From NCBI GenBank assembly GCA_033816765.1, contig JAVSIV010000070.1, positions 1 to 23,892 of the forward strand: a stretch of DNA of 23,892 bases, read 5' to 3'. Both the position numbers and the translations under genes were made by a program. Positions 1 through 9,292 of the stretch are shown here, in pieces. Each line of letters opens with the position of its first letter. Within the stretch, counting starts at the first letter, position 1. This DNA is from Nothopassalora personata (taxonomy: Eukaryota > Ascomycota > Dothideomycetes > Mycosphaerellales > Mycosphaerellaceae). Under the pieces are notes generated by a model. It was not told the DNA's origin and did no database searches. It saw only the letters and a program-made list of their open reading frames with translations.

Positions 1-238
1 ATCTCAGCTGCGGACGAAATTGGTCGCGGAGAGATGATATCGACAACATGAAGGCGGAAGAATGGCTGCACCTCTTATATTCCATCTTCTGGGCGGCAGC
101 TCGTGCCATGTGAGGACACTGCACCGCATCATGGCAACAAAATTTCGTCGCCATCTCAAAGCTTCGAGGCTGACTTGACGAGCTTGAATTAATAGAGTTG
201 CTACATGAAACTCGGAAGCGGATGAAGCGCAATTTAAC
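1..238 (-). promoter_or_regulatory. Duplicated upstream region of the secreted-protein gene
   Basis: This is the reverse complement of 15902-16139, the DNA directly upstream of the gene at 16155. Base composition is normal, with CA and TG retained, so it escaped RIP although it is duplicated. No coding sequence is visible. If the inverted copy continues beyond the window it would lead into a second, oppositely oriented copy of the gene. Confidence 0.75.
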
Positions 239-240
239 TA

Positions 241-265
241 TTCGAGTGAGCAAAAGGGTCGGGAC
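241..265 (+). repeat. Left terminal inverted repeat of the Tc1/mariner-like element
   Basis: It begins TTCGAGTGAGC and continues with AAAAGGGTCGGGAC. The partner at 4581-4605 read on the other strand begins TTCAAGCGAGC and continues identically. The two mismatches (positions 4 and 7) are transitions. Confidence 0.88.
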
Positions 266-459
266 TGCGGGGATTCGGACCTACCCAGTTAGTTAGCAAA
301 TCGATCTTGAGCCTCCCATACCTTATTATCGTTGTATCTCTTCATTTTGAAGCCTTAGTACCACCAGTTTTGCCAGAAATAAGGTGTTGTTGCTCGCTCT
401 ATCCAGCGCACTCGTTGTCTACGTGTCCGGAGCCTTCGCCGTCGTTGCGCGACCCCCCT

Positions 460-1488
460 ATAGCGCCATTATCCGTCCAAGATCAGAACCTTATTTAATA
501 GTGTCTCGAAGACGATTAGGCTAGACCTGCAGTAGTTCAGTTGTTGTTAGCAGATAACAGGGGGTCGCGCAGTGCTATCTAGTTGCGAATCAAGCGCTTT
601 AAAGAGACTAGAACAGTATAGCTAGCTAAGGGCGGTAGACCACGGTTAATCGAACCATATATACGCGACTGGTTACTAGATCTAGTCGTAGAAAAGAGCA
701 CATATTAGGCCGAGGAATTGGTGTACTTCTTACACGCTGAATTCGGTGTTCTCGTGTCGAAATAGACTATAAGTCGACTACTAGGCAGTAAGGACTTTAC
801 GAAGAAGAAGATCTTACGCATTACGGAGTAGCGTAACCCTATGGTGAGGGCGATGTTCGAAGGCCTGTTACAGCAACATAAGGAGGACTAATTGGTGTAT
901 ATCGATAAGACATACTATAGTAATAAGCTAGCCTATCGGACACGTAGTTAGAGTCCTCGAGGCATGCCGGTATACGATCCTTAACACCTTTACTACAGCG
1001 AGCGATTTACCGTGTTGCCGGTATATAGTGTTAAGGGATATCTAGCGAATCCGCTAATTAAGCCTAGTAGCGTAAAGAAGGTAGATTTCATCGAATAGTT
1101 AATGCTATACGTGCTACCGTAGTGTAGCCGCTACCCTACGCCACGGTTAGTCATTGTTATAGACAACTGCGTAACATACGATCGTGTCGATATCGAAGCT
1201 ATATGTTAAGAGGCTAGCGTAAGGATACTGTTTCTACCGCCGTACTTACCGGATTATAATCTAATTAAGAAGACGTTTCGCTTACTAAAAAGGTGGATTA
1301 GGCAGCATGCTTATATAATGCCGGAGTATAGTGAACATAACTAGTAGGCTAAGTTCAAGGTGTTTCTTAAGGCGGCCTATAAAGACTAGTCGCACGGCAT
1401 CGACTATAGCGCGATCTTTCGCAGTTGTTACGTTCTTAAGGAGGGCTATACGGTCGATCCGGCGCTTTTAACGATAGATTTGTAATGA
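460..1488 (+). pseudogene. Tc1/mariner (DD34E) transposase relic, left copy
   Basis: One uninterrupted reading frame of 343 codons whose internal stops are all TAA or TAG, as expected when RIP changes CAA, CAG or TGG. The likely start is ATA at 460-462, an ATG changed by a TG to TA transition. An HTH region comes first (LLLADNRGSRSAI, then GGRPRLIEPYIRDW). The DDE domain follows: VYIDKTYYSNK (Asp codon 904-906), VIVIDNC (Asp codon 1162-1164) and PDYNLIKKTF. In the last motif the catalytic Glu of the family pattern PxxNxIE is Lys (codon 1267-1269). The second and third positions are 34 residues apart, the Tc1 spacing. The length of about 342 aa is normal. The element is non-autonomous now. Confidence 0.88.
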
Positions 1489-2288
1489 ATAAGGTAGAAG
1501 TTAATACGGTAAATCTAGCGTAAGTTGTATTAAGTTAGTTAGAGTTGTAGTAGCCGCGATATTAACCTTACTATCGCTAGTACTTTATCTAAAGCTACAG
1601 TTACGGCTTGCCCCGGCTAGCGCGCTTTACGGCGATCCGCTAGGCTTCGCGCAACACACGAAGGTGTTGTAACGACATATGTATTCATTTTAAACGCGCA
1701 ATCATCTTAAATATGTCGTCGGTAAATTATAAAAAAACCGCTTGTTTATATCTACTATAGTTATGTTAATCTCGAATCGTCTTATAAAAAGTTATGCCCT
1801 AAAGCCGTACCTTAGTCGTAGTTCGAGCTAGAGTTGAAGTTACAAGCTTACTAGCTAGGGTCTAAAACAATAGATTTTAAGAACTCGACAACTATAGTAG
1901 CTACGAACGTAATTATTTTTTTATTTTATACGCACTACACTTAATCGATGCGTGAAACGTATTTCATAATAAAGAGTTGTGTTGTGCGGTGCTAGTGTAG
2001 CTACGAAGATGCAAAAAGCCGGCTTCGCGCTAGTGTCGGGCTTACCCGTTAGGGTCTAGATAGGTCTTAGCTCCCTAGTTAATGCCTCGAGGCTACGCTT
2101 ATAACACTATAGCTAGCCTACCCTATGAGAATAACATAACTATAACCACTGGAGAAATATACATTGTATGCTCACTATATATTTCGATACCGCTAAAGAA
2201 GCTCGTATTGTCCGTTTGTTTATATGATTTTTTTCTATGTCGTAGTAATGCGAGAAACATCTTAAATCTAGCAAGCCGTAACGCTACC
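1489..2288. other. Non-coding spacer between the two convergent transposon genes
   Basis: RIP-mutated DNA with no convincing frame. It has a perfect 6-bp hairpin (CAACAC-acgaag-GTGTTG, about 1652-1669), directly followed by ACGACATAT (1672-1680) and its inverse ATATGTCGT (1711-1719). Lying between two tail-to-tail genes, this could be a shared 3' end region, but nothing proves it. The 70-aa frame at 2082-2294 has no recognisable features. Confidence 0.4.
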
Positions 2289-4490
2289 TCATGACCCTAC
2301 AATAGCGTACCCTTAACTTACAAATAGGCCGTCGTTACTGCTTATTAACTAAGCGATATCCCTAGCACCTTTAGTAGCGATATATCGCGGCAACTGCTTA
2401 TAGATTACGTCTCTTATACCCTTCTGTTTAATAAGCTTTACTAACTTACTATCCGTCTCTTTCTTTAGTATTAAGAGGGTGTAGAACTCCTTAAATAGCT
2501 TCTCCTTTATAGTAAGGATTGCCGGAGCTATATTACTGTTACGTTTAGCTATCTAGTTATAGAAAGAGCGCACTTCTTAGCGTGTTTCTATGTTGATGCC
2601 CTAAGGCGGCGGAGACGATTTATCGTATCGTTATTAAGTTAGATAAGGAGTCAGATAGTTAGTTAGATAAGCTAGTAACGTTACTAAGGGTAATTAAGGT
2701 AGCTAGCTACTATAATATTACGGTATCATAGGCGGATACTAATAGCTATAATATAGTAGTACCGGAGGTACTGCGGACGGCGTAGATGCTACAATAGGTT
2801 CACTACCTACTATCGACGGTGTTAGCGTGTCGTTAGGTGAGTTATTCTTACTTCTCCTTAGTATAGAAGTCTTATACATGCCTCTAACTTTAACTGCAAT
2901 ATTAGAAGGCATTATAGATAGTAGAACCTTAGCTACGCCGTCCTTACTAGATTCACGTGCTACCTTAATGCGTCTATACTATTCTTGCATGTGACCGCCT
3001 TTAATAGCATAGTGCTTACCTTCCTTAATAAGATAGCCTATTAGACCAGTGCCCTTAGACTTCTTATTATTGTACTACTTGTCTTCGTAGCGATGCATAA
3101 CTAGGAGCTTCTAATAGTCCTTACGTGTTATTAGTGTCTTGTCGAACGCGTTAATAATAGCTATGTTAGCCTTCGTAGTTTGCTTCTTATTTAGCTGCTT
3201 CGTAGTAGGCTCCGGTTATAAGGACTCTTCGAATGTCTCTTACGGTAACAGCGGTAGCGACGAGCCTAGTACAGTAGGTACGTTAGTCTATTTCTTAGTA
3301 ATATAGAGTGTTATAGAACGCTTTATGTTCTACTATAACTTAAGGAAGGGTTCTACATTAATCGTGAAGTTAATAGACTTAGTAAGTTTAAACTAGTTAG
3401 TATCTACTACGTAGCCGTGCTTCTTAGCCTTAAGTAACGCTAGCCTTAATAACATGAAGTATTACATGCCCTTAGAGTCTACGTATACCTTCGCTTAATG
3501 CTCTAACTTCCTTATAAGCCTAGTAATAGCACTAATATCGCTATAGTAGATGCTACTAATAGGGGGAAGTTCCTTCTTATTAAACACAACTGTTAACTTA
3601 ACACGGACTAGATCTAATTACGGCGTTAATGGAGCTAGCGTTGCTAAGGGTCGTAGCGTTACTAAAGGCCGAGTAGCGATTAAGGGTGCGGGTGTTACCG
3701 TAATAGACTTAGCTCTAGTTAATGAAATAATAGGTTCTTTCGGCGGCGATGGTAGACGCATTTCTTAACCGTTTAACTTGCTTCTTAATAGGGCGACATA
3801 CTGCGATTGTGTAGATGATACCTATGTTTTTCTAGACTTCTTAGGCTTCTTAGTTAATAGTTCCTTACTAGGTAGAGCTAGCCTCTTTTCCGCTGTTAGA
3901 GGGGTCGGTTATTAAGGCTTAATCGACGTAGTAACAACTAGCTGCTTACTAAGCTTCAACTTCACCGGCTTCGCGCTACTAGCCACGGGTGTCGCGTATG
4001 CCTCAGAGCCTGATTTAGCCGTGTTTTTCGCTAGTTCTAATACACCCTGCCTAAGCTAAGTCTCTGCTAGGGCAGCCATTCTTCGAGTATGCATTCTACG
4101 CTAATAATCCTTATCTAAATCGTCGCTCGTGTCGTCCTTAAGCCAGCGCAACTGGTTACGTTGTAATGCGTCTTCTACAGGATCGTAGGACTGCCTAGGA
4201 GTAGGTAGTTCTTAATTAGACTCTAATAGCTCTTCCTCGTACTTAAACTATGTCTCCGGAGGCAGCGGTGGCAGCGAGAAGTCGCACAACTGTGTGTTCG
4301 TGAAGCCCTGAGTCTCGGCGATAGTGCGTGTTGCGTAGCCAGGAGGCAATGGAGGTAGTGAGGAACGGGTAAGATCGTGTATCTTCGAGGTATGCGCCGG
4401 GGGTGTTAGTGGGCTGAAATCTGGACCTTTTGGACTACTTTTTCTTTCTGTGGCCTTAGACAACGTAGTACAATCGGAATATGTAGTCAT
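2289..4490 (-). pseudogene. Unknown second gene of the Tc1/mariner-like element, 733 codons (left copy)
   Basis: I do not recognise this protein. The frame starts at ATG (4490) and stays open for 733 codons apart from TAA/TAG codons of RIP type. The first TGA, at 2289-2291, is the likely true stop. Such a frame without a frameshift in heavily mutated DNA indicates a former gene. The first 80 codons are Ser/Pro rich (SLPPLPPGYATRTIAE). A basic, charged region follows (LRWLKDDTSDDLDKDY), then low-complexity Pro/Leu/Ala/Thr (around PLIATRPLVTLRPLATLAP). The C-terminal half is more globular and basic (KGTGLIGYLIKEGKHYAIKG; KLVKLIKQKGIRDVIYKQLP). It lies convergent to the transposase and starts next to the TIR. 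It may be an accessory transposition protein or a captured host gene. Confidence 0.65.
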
Positions 4491-4580
4491 TTGTGTGTGT
4501 AGAGGTCGTTATTGTGGTGCGCTATGTGTAGGAAGTTTCTATGTAATTACGCTGAGACATGGGTTACCCTACATGGAGGA

Positions 4581-4605
4581 GTCCCGACCCTTTTGCTCGC
4601 TTGAA
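4581..4605 (-). repeat. Right terminal inverted repeat of the Tc1/mariner-like element
   Basis: This is the reverse complement partner of 241-265, sharing 23 of 25 bases and ending at the TA at 4606-4607. The minus-strand 733-codon gene starts 90 bp inside it. Confidence 0.88.
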
Positions 4606-4607
4606 TA

Positions 4608-5018
4608 GGGACCGAGCAGCATGAAGCGCCGAGAGTGACAGCACGCCGAAGAAGCTCAACGACAAGCTCAATGCCAAGAGTTGGACTAATTGGCTTCACA
4701 GCGCCAGGCTGTAAGAGACGCTGGCGGCTTCATTGATGATAACGAGTTTTAGCGGATCGCGCAACCCTCTGCTGCACTGTCCCATCACCAAATCCATCGA
4801 CAATGATCATGAAATCCTAACCTTTCATCTGTGGATCACAAATTTGGTATTTTAGAATAGTTTCAACGGCGGCCGTTGGCACTAAAGTCCGGTGTTCGAC
4901 AGCAAGTTTGCCACGGAGTCCAGAGTGCTGATTACGGTCTGCCATTTGTTGTGAATCAGGTGACCAAGGTCTATGTTAGTCAGGACTTGGCACACACACA
5001 CTATATCACACTGTTTTC
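4608..5018. other. Unmutated intergenic DNA between the DNA transposon and Copia (left copy)
   Basis: Normal base composition with frequent CA and TG, unlike the RIP-mutated DNA on both sides. It contains a short CA run (about 4991-5000). No gene is visible. It is probably original host DNA into which both elements inserted. Confidence 0.6.
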
Positions 5019-5119
5019 TGTAGCTAGATAGTCTCACACCTTGTGGCAATTCATAAGGGTTACTAATCTACCCTATCGTTTCAATCTAGAAGCTTATACT
5101 CGTTAAATACCTATCTACA
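5019..5119 (+). repeat. Putative Copia 5' LTR (left copy)
   Basis: It begins TGTAGCTAGATAG and ends CTATCTACA, so the ends are TGTAG/CTACA inverted repeats, and it lies 3 bp before a primer-binding site. The start is uncertain: TGTTTTC at 5012 is an alternative, and no 3' LTR is present in the window to settle the length. Confidence 0.5.
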
Positions 5120-5122
5120 ATA

Positions 5123-5134
5123 GGTTATAAGCCC
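5123..5134 (+). other. Copia primer-binding site matching the initiator tRNA-Met anticodon arm
   Basis: The 12 bases GGTTATAAGCCC differ by one base (G to A, in TG context) from GGTTATGAGCCC, the complement of the conserved initiator tRNA-Met anticodon arm GGGCTCATAACC. Priming from a cleaved internal tRNA-Met fragment is known for Drosophila copia and several fungal Copia elements. The mismatch fits a RIP change. Confidence 0.55.
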
Positions 5135-5224
5135 GGGTGCTCCTCTGCCTATCCAATTTGAAACCTGAATCGTTATCGAAGCTCCATTAAGGATTAGCTT
5201 GCCTTGCTAGCGGACTCGTATTTG

Positions 5225-5902
5225 TTTCACGGACAACGGACAACTACCTAATCGATTTAAGAACTACTATAGGAGATCGGCACTAAGCACTAGTACTGTG
5301 GTACAGCATCTAAAAGAGCTAGACTAGGTATAGAGTTTAGAAACAACACCTCTAGCAACCTAGTAAGATCCGCTAAGGACAACTAGGTACTTAGGAAAGG
5401 CGTGTAGTTCTAGGCATAGAAATCTATACTAATTAGCGTACTGCTAGAGAAGGATCTAGTTAGATACGTGATCCATAATCTAGACTAGGTTGACCTAAAG
5501 TACGCTCTAAATAGGGTAGCTTATAATCAACCCTAAGATGTAACTAAGAATGTCTAAGATAAGACTGCCTAGAATAAAGCCCCTTAGGACATCACTAGTA
5601 GTGTAGGATACAAAGCTACCTATAAGCGATAGAAGAAAGAGGACATATAAGTATATAGCATTATCATAGCTAGATTGGATTCTACCCTAAGGCTAAACTT
5701 TAGAGATGTAGACAAGTTAGCTAAGGAATTGTATGATTTGATTAAGGCAATATATAAGCTAGTTATTACAATTGATCTATATAATACTCTAAAGGCAGTT
5801 AGGCACATTAAACTAGATGCTGCAAGACCTAATACATTAAAGTACTATAAAGACTTTTAAGCATAGGTAAATAATAACAAGACTACTATAGAGCAATTCA
5901 TT
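5225..5902 (+). pseudogene. Copia gag 5' fragment, cut at the duplication junction
   Basis: One frame of about 226 codons with only TAA/TAG interruptions runs from just after the primer-binding site to the inner breakpoint. Copia-like gag sequence includes DSTLRLNFRDVDKLAKELYD and LIKAIYKLVITIDLYNTLKA. At 5902 it stops matching its partner in the right arm, where gag continues, and is joined to a 192-bp LTR instead. It is therefore a truncated duplicate, already mutated before it was copied. Confidence 0.75.
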
Positions 5903-5905
5903 GGA

Positions 5906-6097
5906 TGTCACCGTACCGGCGCCCATCATTCGCTTGGACCCGCGCGCACGTGCGTGGATCCCGCGCGCGCCGCTGACTAAGCCGGCCCGAGGGCTTGGCG
6001 CGTGTATATCTACCTCGCGCCCTCCGCGCCTCTCTTAGATAGACCGTCTATTCGACTTGTACCTTATCCGACCACGTGCTTGCACCTGCTTGTGACA
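5906..6097. mobile_element. 192-bp GC-rich solo LTR-like insertion (copy 1)
   Basis: The ends are TGTCAC and GTGACA, flanked on both sides by TTGGA (5901-5905 and 6098-6102), the TG/CA ends and 5-bp target duplication of an LTR. The interior is GC rich (CCCGCGCGCG tracts) with a TATAT motif, and is not RIP-mutated although it lies in mutated Copia sequence. An identical copy sits at 23471-23662 in the same Copia position. At 192 bp it would be below the length usually needed for RIP. It could be a solo LTR of a Gypsy element or a small TRIM-like element; no internal region is seen. Confidence 0.8.
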
Positions 6098-9000
6098 TTG
6101 GATCTCTAGAGAAATTAGAGTCTATGTAGATCTCTAGCTTTAGGGATTGTATTTTCTAAAGATTAGGCACTTATTAATTGTTCTAGCAATGTATCTCTAA
6201 ACATGCTTTACTGCAGCAATATGTTCTACTAAAGGATTAGCTAAGAATTTGGCTAAGTGGTTTATTACATAGGAGATATCTAGCCTAGTCTAGTTAGCCA
6301 GGTACTAGAGTTCCCTAATTAATGTGTTAAATAGATTATAATCCTATATGTTGCATTGCTCTTTATGAGTTTTATACAGGCGGTTAAGGGGATACTTAAC
6401 ACTTTTAGCTAAGTCTAGGCTATGTTTCTAAAGTTTCTCTAAAGCATAGTGCTTTTAGGAGACATAGACATCTCCATTCTTTTTACTCTTTAGTTGTATG
6501 TCTAGGAAAAGGTTAGTGTTAACAGTTTTAATAGAGTACTTCTTCTTTAGTCTAGCAGTGAACTTGTTAATCTTCTAATTACTGTCGCTAAAGATCTAAA
6601 AGTTATCTACATACAGGAGAACTAAAAAATTCTCCCCCTAAAAAAGACATACATTAGAATTAAGTCTCTTTAGGCCTAATTCTTCTAGAGCTTCCTTAGC
6701 GTCATAGTACTAGAGGTTTGCAGCTTGTTTCAATCCATATAGTCCCTTCTTAATTTCTAGGACTTTATTAAATAGATCTTTCTTAATAAGTTCTACCCCT
6801 TCTAGTAGTTTAATGTATAAAGGTCTATTAATGTTAGGGTTTATAAATGCTATTTTAACATTAATCTGTCTCCTCTTCTAGCCTAGAACTATATATAGGG
6901 CTAGGAGAATCCTACTTGTTAGTAGCCTTAGGGTTAGAGCAAAGGTTTTAACATAGTCTGTCCCTTGCTTTTAAGTAAACCCCTTTACTACCCATCTAGC
7001 TCTACGCTTCTTAATGGACCTATTAGGAAGATACTTATAGTGTAGGACCCATTTTCCTATAAGCAGTTTCCTACCCTTAGGGACTTTCTATAATAGGATC
7101 TATGCAACATATTCTATGTCTTCTAAGGAGTTGAATTCCTTTCTAATTGCCCTAATGTATTCAGCTCTATTAGGTCTGTTTAATGCTTCAGTTAGGGTGG
7201 TAGGATCTGTAAGCTTCTCCTTCTTTACATTATCTATAGCTATTACAGCGAATACTTTCTTAAGTTTACTATAATCATAATGGGATCTATTCTATCTTAA
7301 ACTTCTCCTAGTTAGCTTAGGATAGACCTTGGCTTGTTTAGTCTTTATAGGCTTATAAGTCCCATCTCTCTTCCTCTTACTAATGTGTAGGGTAGGGTAG
7401 AATAGTGTCATAGCCTAATTAGGGTCTTCTTACATAGCTAGGGCTATGTCTTCTTAGTGTGGCTCTTTAGACTATAAAGTCTAAGGCTTATGCTCTATAG
7501 GGGATTGTTTCTAGAGCTAGGTGTGCTCTATAGGAGATTGTTCCTAGAGCTAGGTGTGCTCTATAGGAGACTGTTCCTAGAGCTAGGTAGATATGTCTCT
7601 AAATCGTAGACGTAAATCTTCTATCCTATACTCCCCCTAAGACTAATCTTAGTTAGGGGAGTCTTGTTACGAAGCCCTTTATGTTTTAGGTTAGTTACTA
7701 TGCTGCTGTAGCTCCCCCTCTAGCTGCACAGCTCCCCTTAAAGGTTTATAGGGTTAGTAACTCGCTTCTAGCTCGTGTAGCCCTTTATGAGGCATATAAA
7801 TACCTTTATAGTAAGGGTCCTTAGGGTTATTATAGGGATGTCTAAGGAAGGTGATCTCGTTATCTAGGACAGCATGCTTATTACTAGCAGTAAGCTAGGA
7901 GCTCTTAACAGTCTACCCTATCTACTCCCCCTAAGCAACCTACTTACCTACAGGGATTTAGTATTGCGAGTTCTATAAGAAATCTTTATTAAAAGTTATA
8001 TAGGGGGAATAGGTTATCTTATAGACCTATTTTCCCTTCTCCTACTATAGCTTCCACAGTAGGTAGTTAGTTAATAAACTACCCTAGAATCCTATATACT
8101 ACTATATGTCCGCCCTTATAGAGAACTTTTTAGACTTAGTGTAATTGTCGTTATGTTTATATACTTTACATCCAAACCTCCTTACATTCCTTAAGTCTAT
8201 CTCTTTAACATTAATGCCTAGGTCGTTCTTAAAGTTAATCTATAGTACATTTTTTGTTATTAAGTTAAAGAGGCGGTTCGTAATATAGTATGCGAAATCC
8301 ATAGCCTGGGGCTAGAGGTTCTATAGTAAGCTAGAGTCTATAAGTATAGCTCTAGCCTTGTTAATAATAACTTTATTCGAAGGTTTAGCAATTCTATTCT
8401 ACTTAGGTGTATATAGTGATGCAAAATCCCATCTAATCCCTTTATGTTAGGCATGTGTTCTAAGTTTAATGTTGTTGAATTCCCTACTACTATCTAAGAA
8501 CCAGATCTTAGGTTTCTTCTTATAGTGGTTCCATATTATAGTAAGCCAAGTCTTAATTGCTATTAAAGCATCACTTTTCTTTAGAAGTAGTAAGCACTAT
8601 CTCATCCTAGTTTTAGTACACGTAAGTATAAGGCAATATGCGTAACTATTATAAGAGAGTAGAGTGATTAGACTAACTAGGTTAGTATGGATTTTATCTA
8701 ATGCCTCTAGTGCAGGTCTCCTAGGGATTCTTAAAATAACTCTTTATAACCTTATAAGCTTACAAGTCTTACAATGCCCTAACTCTATAGTATTAACATC
8801 TTCTAGGCCCTTAACTGCTTCTTTTGTAGTATTGAGTAATGTGCTCCTAATATACCTAAGCCTTTAATGCCATCTAACTGTGTTAGTTCTTAGCTTAGTA
8901 AATGTAAGAGTAGTAAGTCCTTTTAGTACTAATCTATCTTCATTCTTCCTAGAACCCCTCTTAACCCTAAGGTTCCTAAAGACAATAACATTTTTCATTA

Positions 9001-9292
9001 TCTTAACTAAGCCTACCGGCTTGTCCTTCTAGAGCAGCATTTTAGATGGTCTGTCTAGGTAAACTCTATGTTTCTTATATAGGAGTTCTATAGAGATTAG
9101 TGTTGCATCTAACTCTAGTAAGTAAAGTACATTACGAAGGAGGAGGGTAGTCTCTTAACTAAGATAGTTCTTTATAACCTACTCCAATTCTCCTTTAGTC
9201 GTAAGAGATCCTTACCTAACGGCCTGTAAGAAGCATATAGGCCTTAGTCTTAGCCTAACATTCTAAAGGTCTGTAAGATTATTGTAGATATA
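6098..9292 (-). pseudogene. Copia pol relic: integrase, reverse transcriptase, RNase H start
   Basis: Minus-strand order: pre-integrase zinc region (ELGHCKTCKLIRL, about 8757-8785); integrase core (KIHTNLVSLI; DSSREFNN; SLYTPKQN-like with Lys where the third acidic residue is expected, IAKPSN); a linker with an 11-residue tandem repeat (7492-7590); reverse transcriptase (RKLLIGKWVLHYKY about 7030-7090; RARWVVKGF about 6976-7010; GLYGLKQAA about 6720-6746; YVDNF about 6598-6612); RNase H start (RLDISYVINHLA about 6245-6280). The active-site YVDD is YVDN, a G to A change in TG context. Stops are TAA/TAG. Sequence ends at the target duplication of the 192-bp insertion. Confidence 0.88.
7492..7590 (-). 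repeat. Three tandem 33-bp units in the Copia integrase-RT linker
   Basis: Units are 7492-7524, 7525-7557 and 7558-7590 and differ by a few transitions. Each encodes 11 residues in the pol frame (core EQSPIEHT, with TAG where CAG is likely), so copy number can vary without breaking the frame. Confidence 0.85.

Larger units (their letters stand above)
241..4605 (+). mobile_element. Tc1/mariner-like two-gene DNA transposon, RIP-inactivated (left copy)
   Basis: The element is 4365 bp long, has 25-bp terminal inverted repeats with 23 matches, and is flanked by TA on both sides (239-240 and 4606-4607), the target duplication expected for Tc1/mariner. It carries a plus-strand transposase relic (460-1488) and a convergent minus-strand frame of 733 codons (2289-4490), separated by 800 bp. 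The interior is heavily RIP-mutated while the flanking DNA is not, which independently supports these borders. Simple Tc1/mariner elements are about 1.3-2.4 kb, so this one is large because of the second gene. Confidence 0.88.
1..5902 (+). repeat. Left arm of 5.9 kb inverted duplication
   Basis: This arm is the reverse complement of 10239-16139. Four pairs of mirrored open frames translate identically (for example 2082-2294 with 13847-14059 and 4248-4490 with 11651-11893), and every stretch I compared by eye matched. The only difference found is C6 here (453-458) against G5 in the other arm (15683-15687). The match stops between 5902 and 5903, inside Copia gag. The outer end is not visible because the arm runs to the window edge. 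RIP-type mutations are shared by both arms, so the duplication came after mutation. I did not align every base, so a few substitutions may have been missed. Confidence 0.95.

Noticed and set aside
1652..1719. Hairpins as a structured RNA or terminator
   Set aside because: Short stems in low-complexity mutated DNA; no known eukaryotic RNA family recognised.
2082..2294. 70-aa frame (and its mirror at 13847-14059) in the transposon spacer
   Set aside because: Chance open frame in RIP-mutated DNA, starting without context and matching nothing.
5620..5808. 62-aa frame opposite gag (and mirror at 10333-10521)
   Set aside because: Antisense shadow of the Copia gag fragment.
8664..8867. 67-aa plus-strand frame
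   Set aside because: Antisense shadow of the Copia integrase region.
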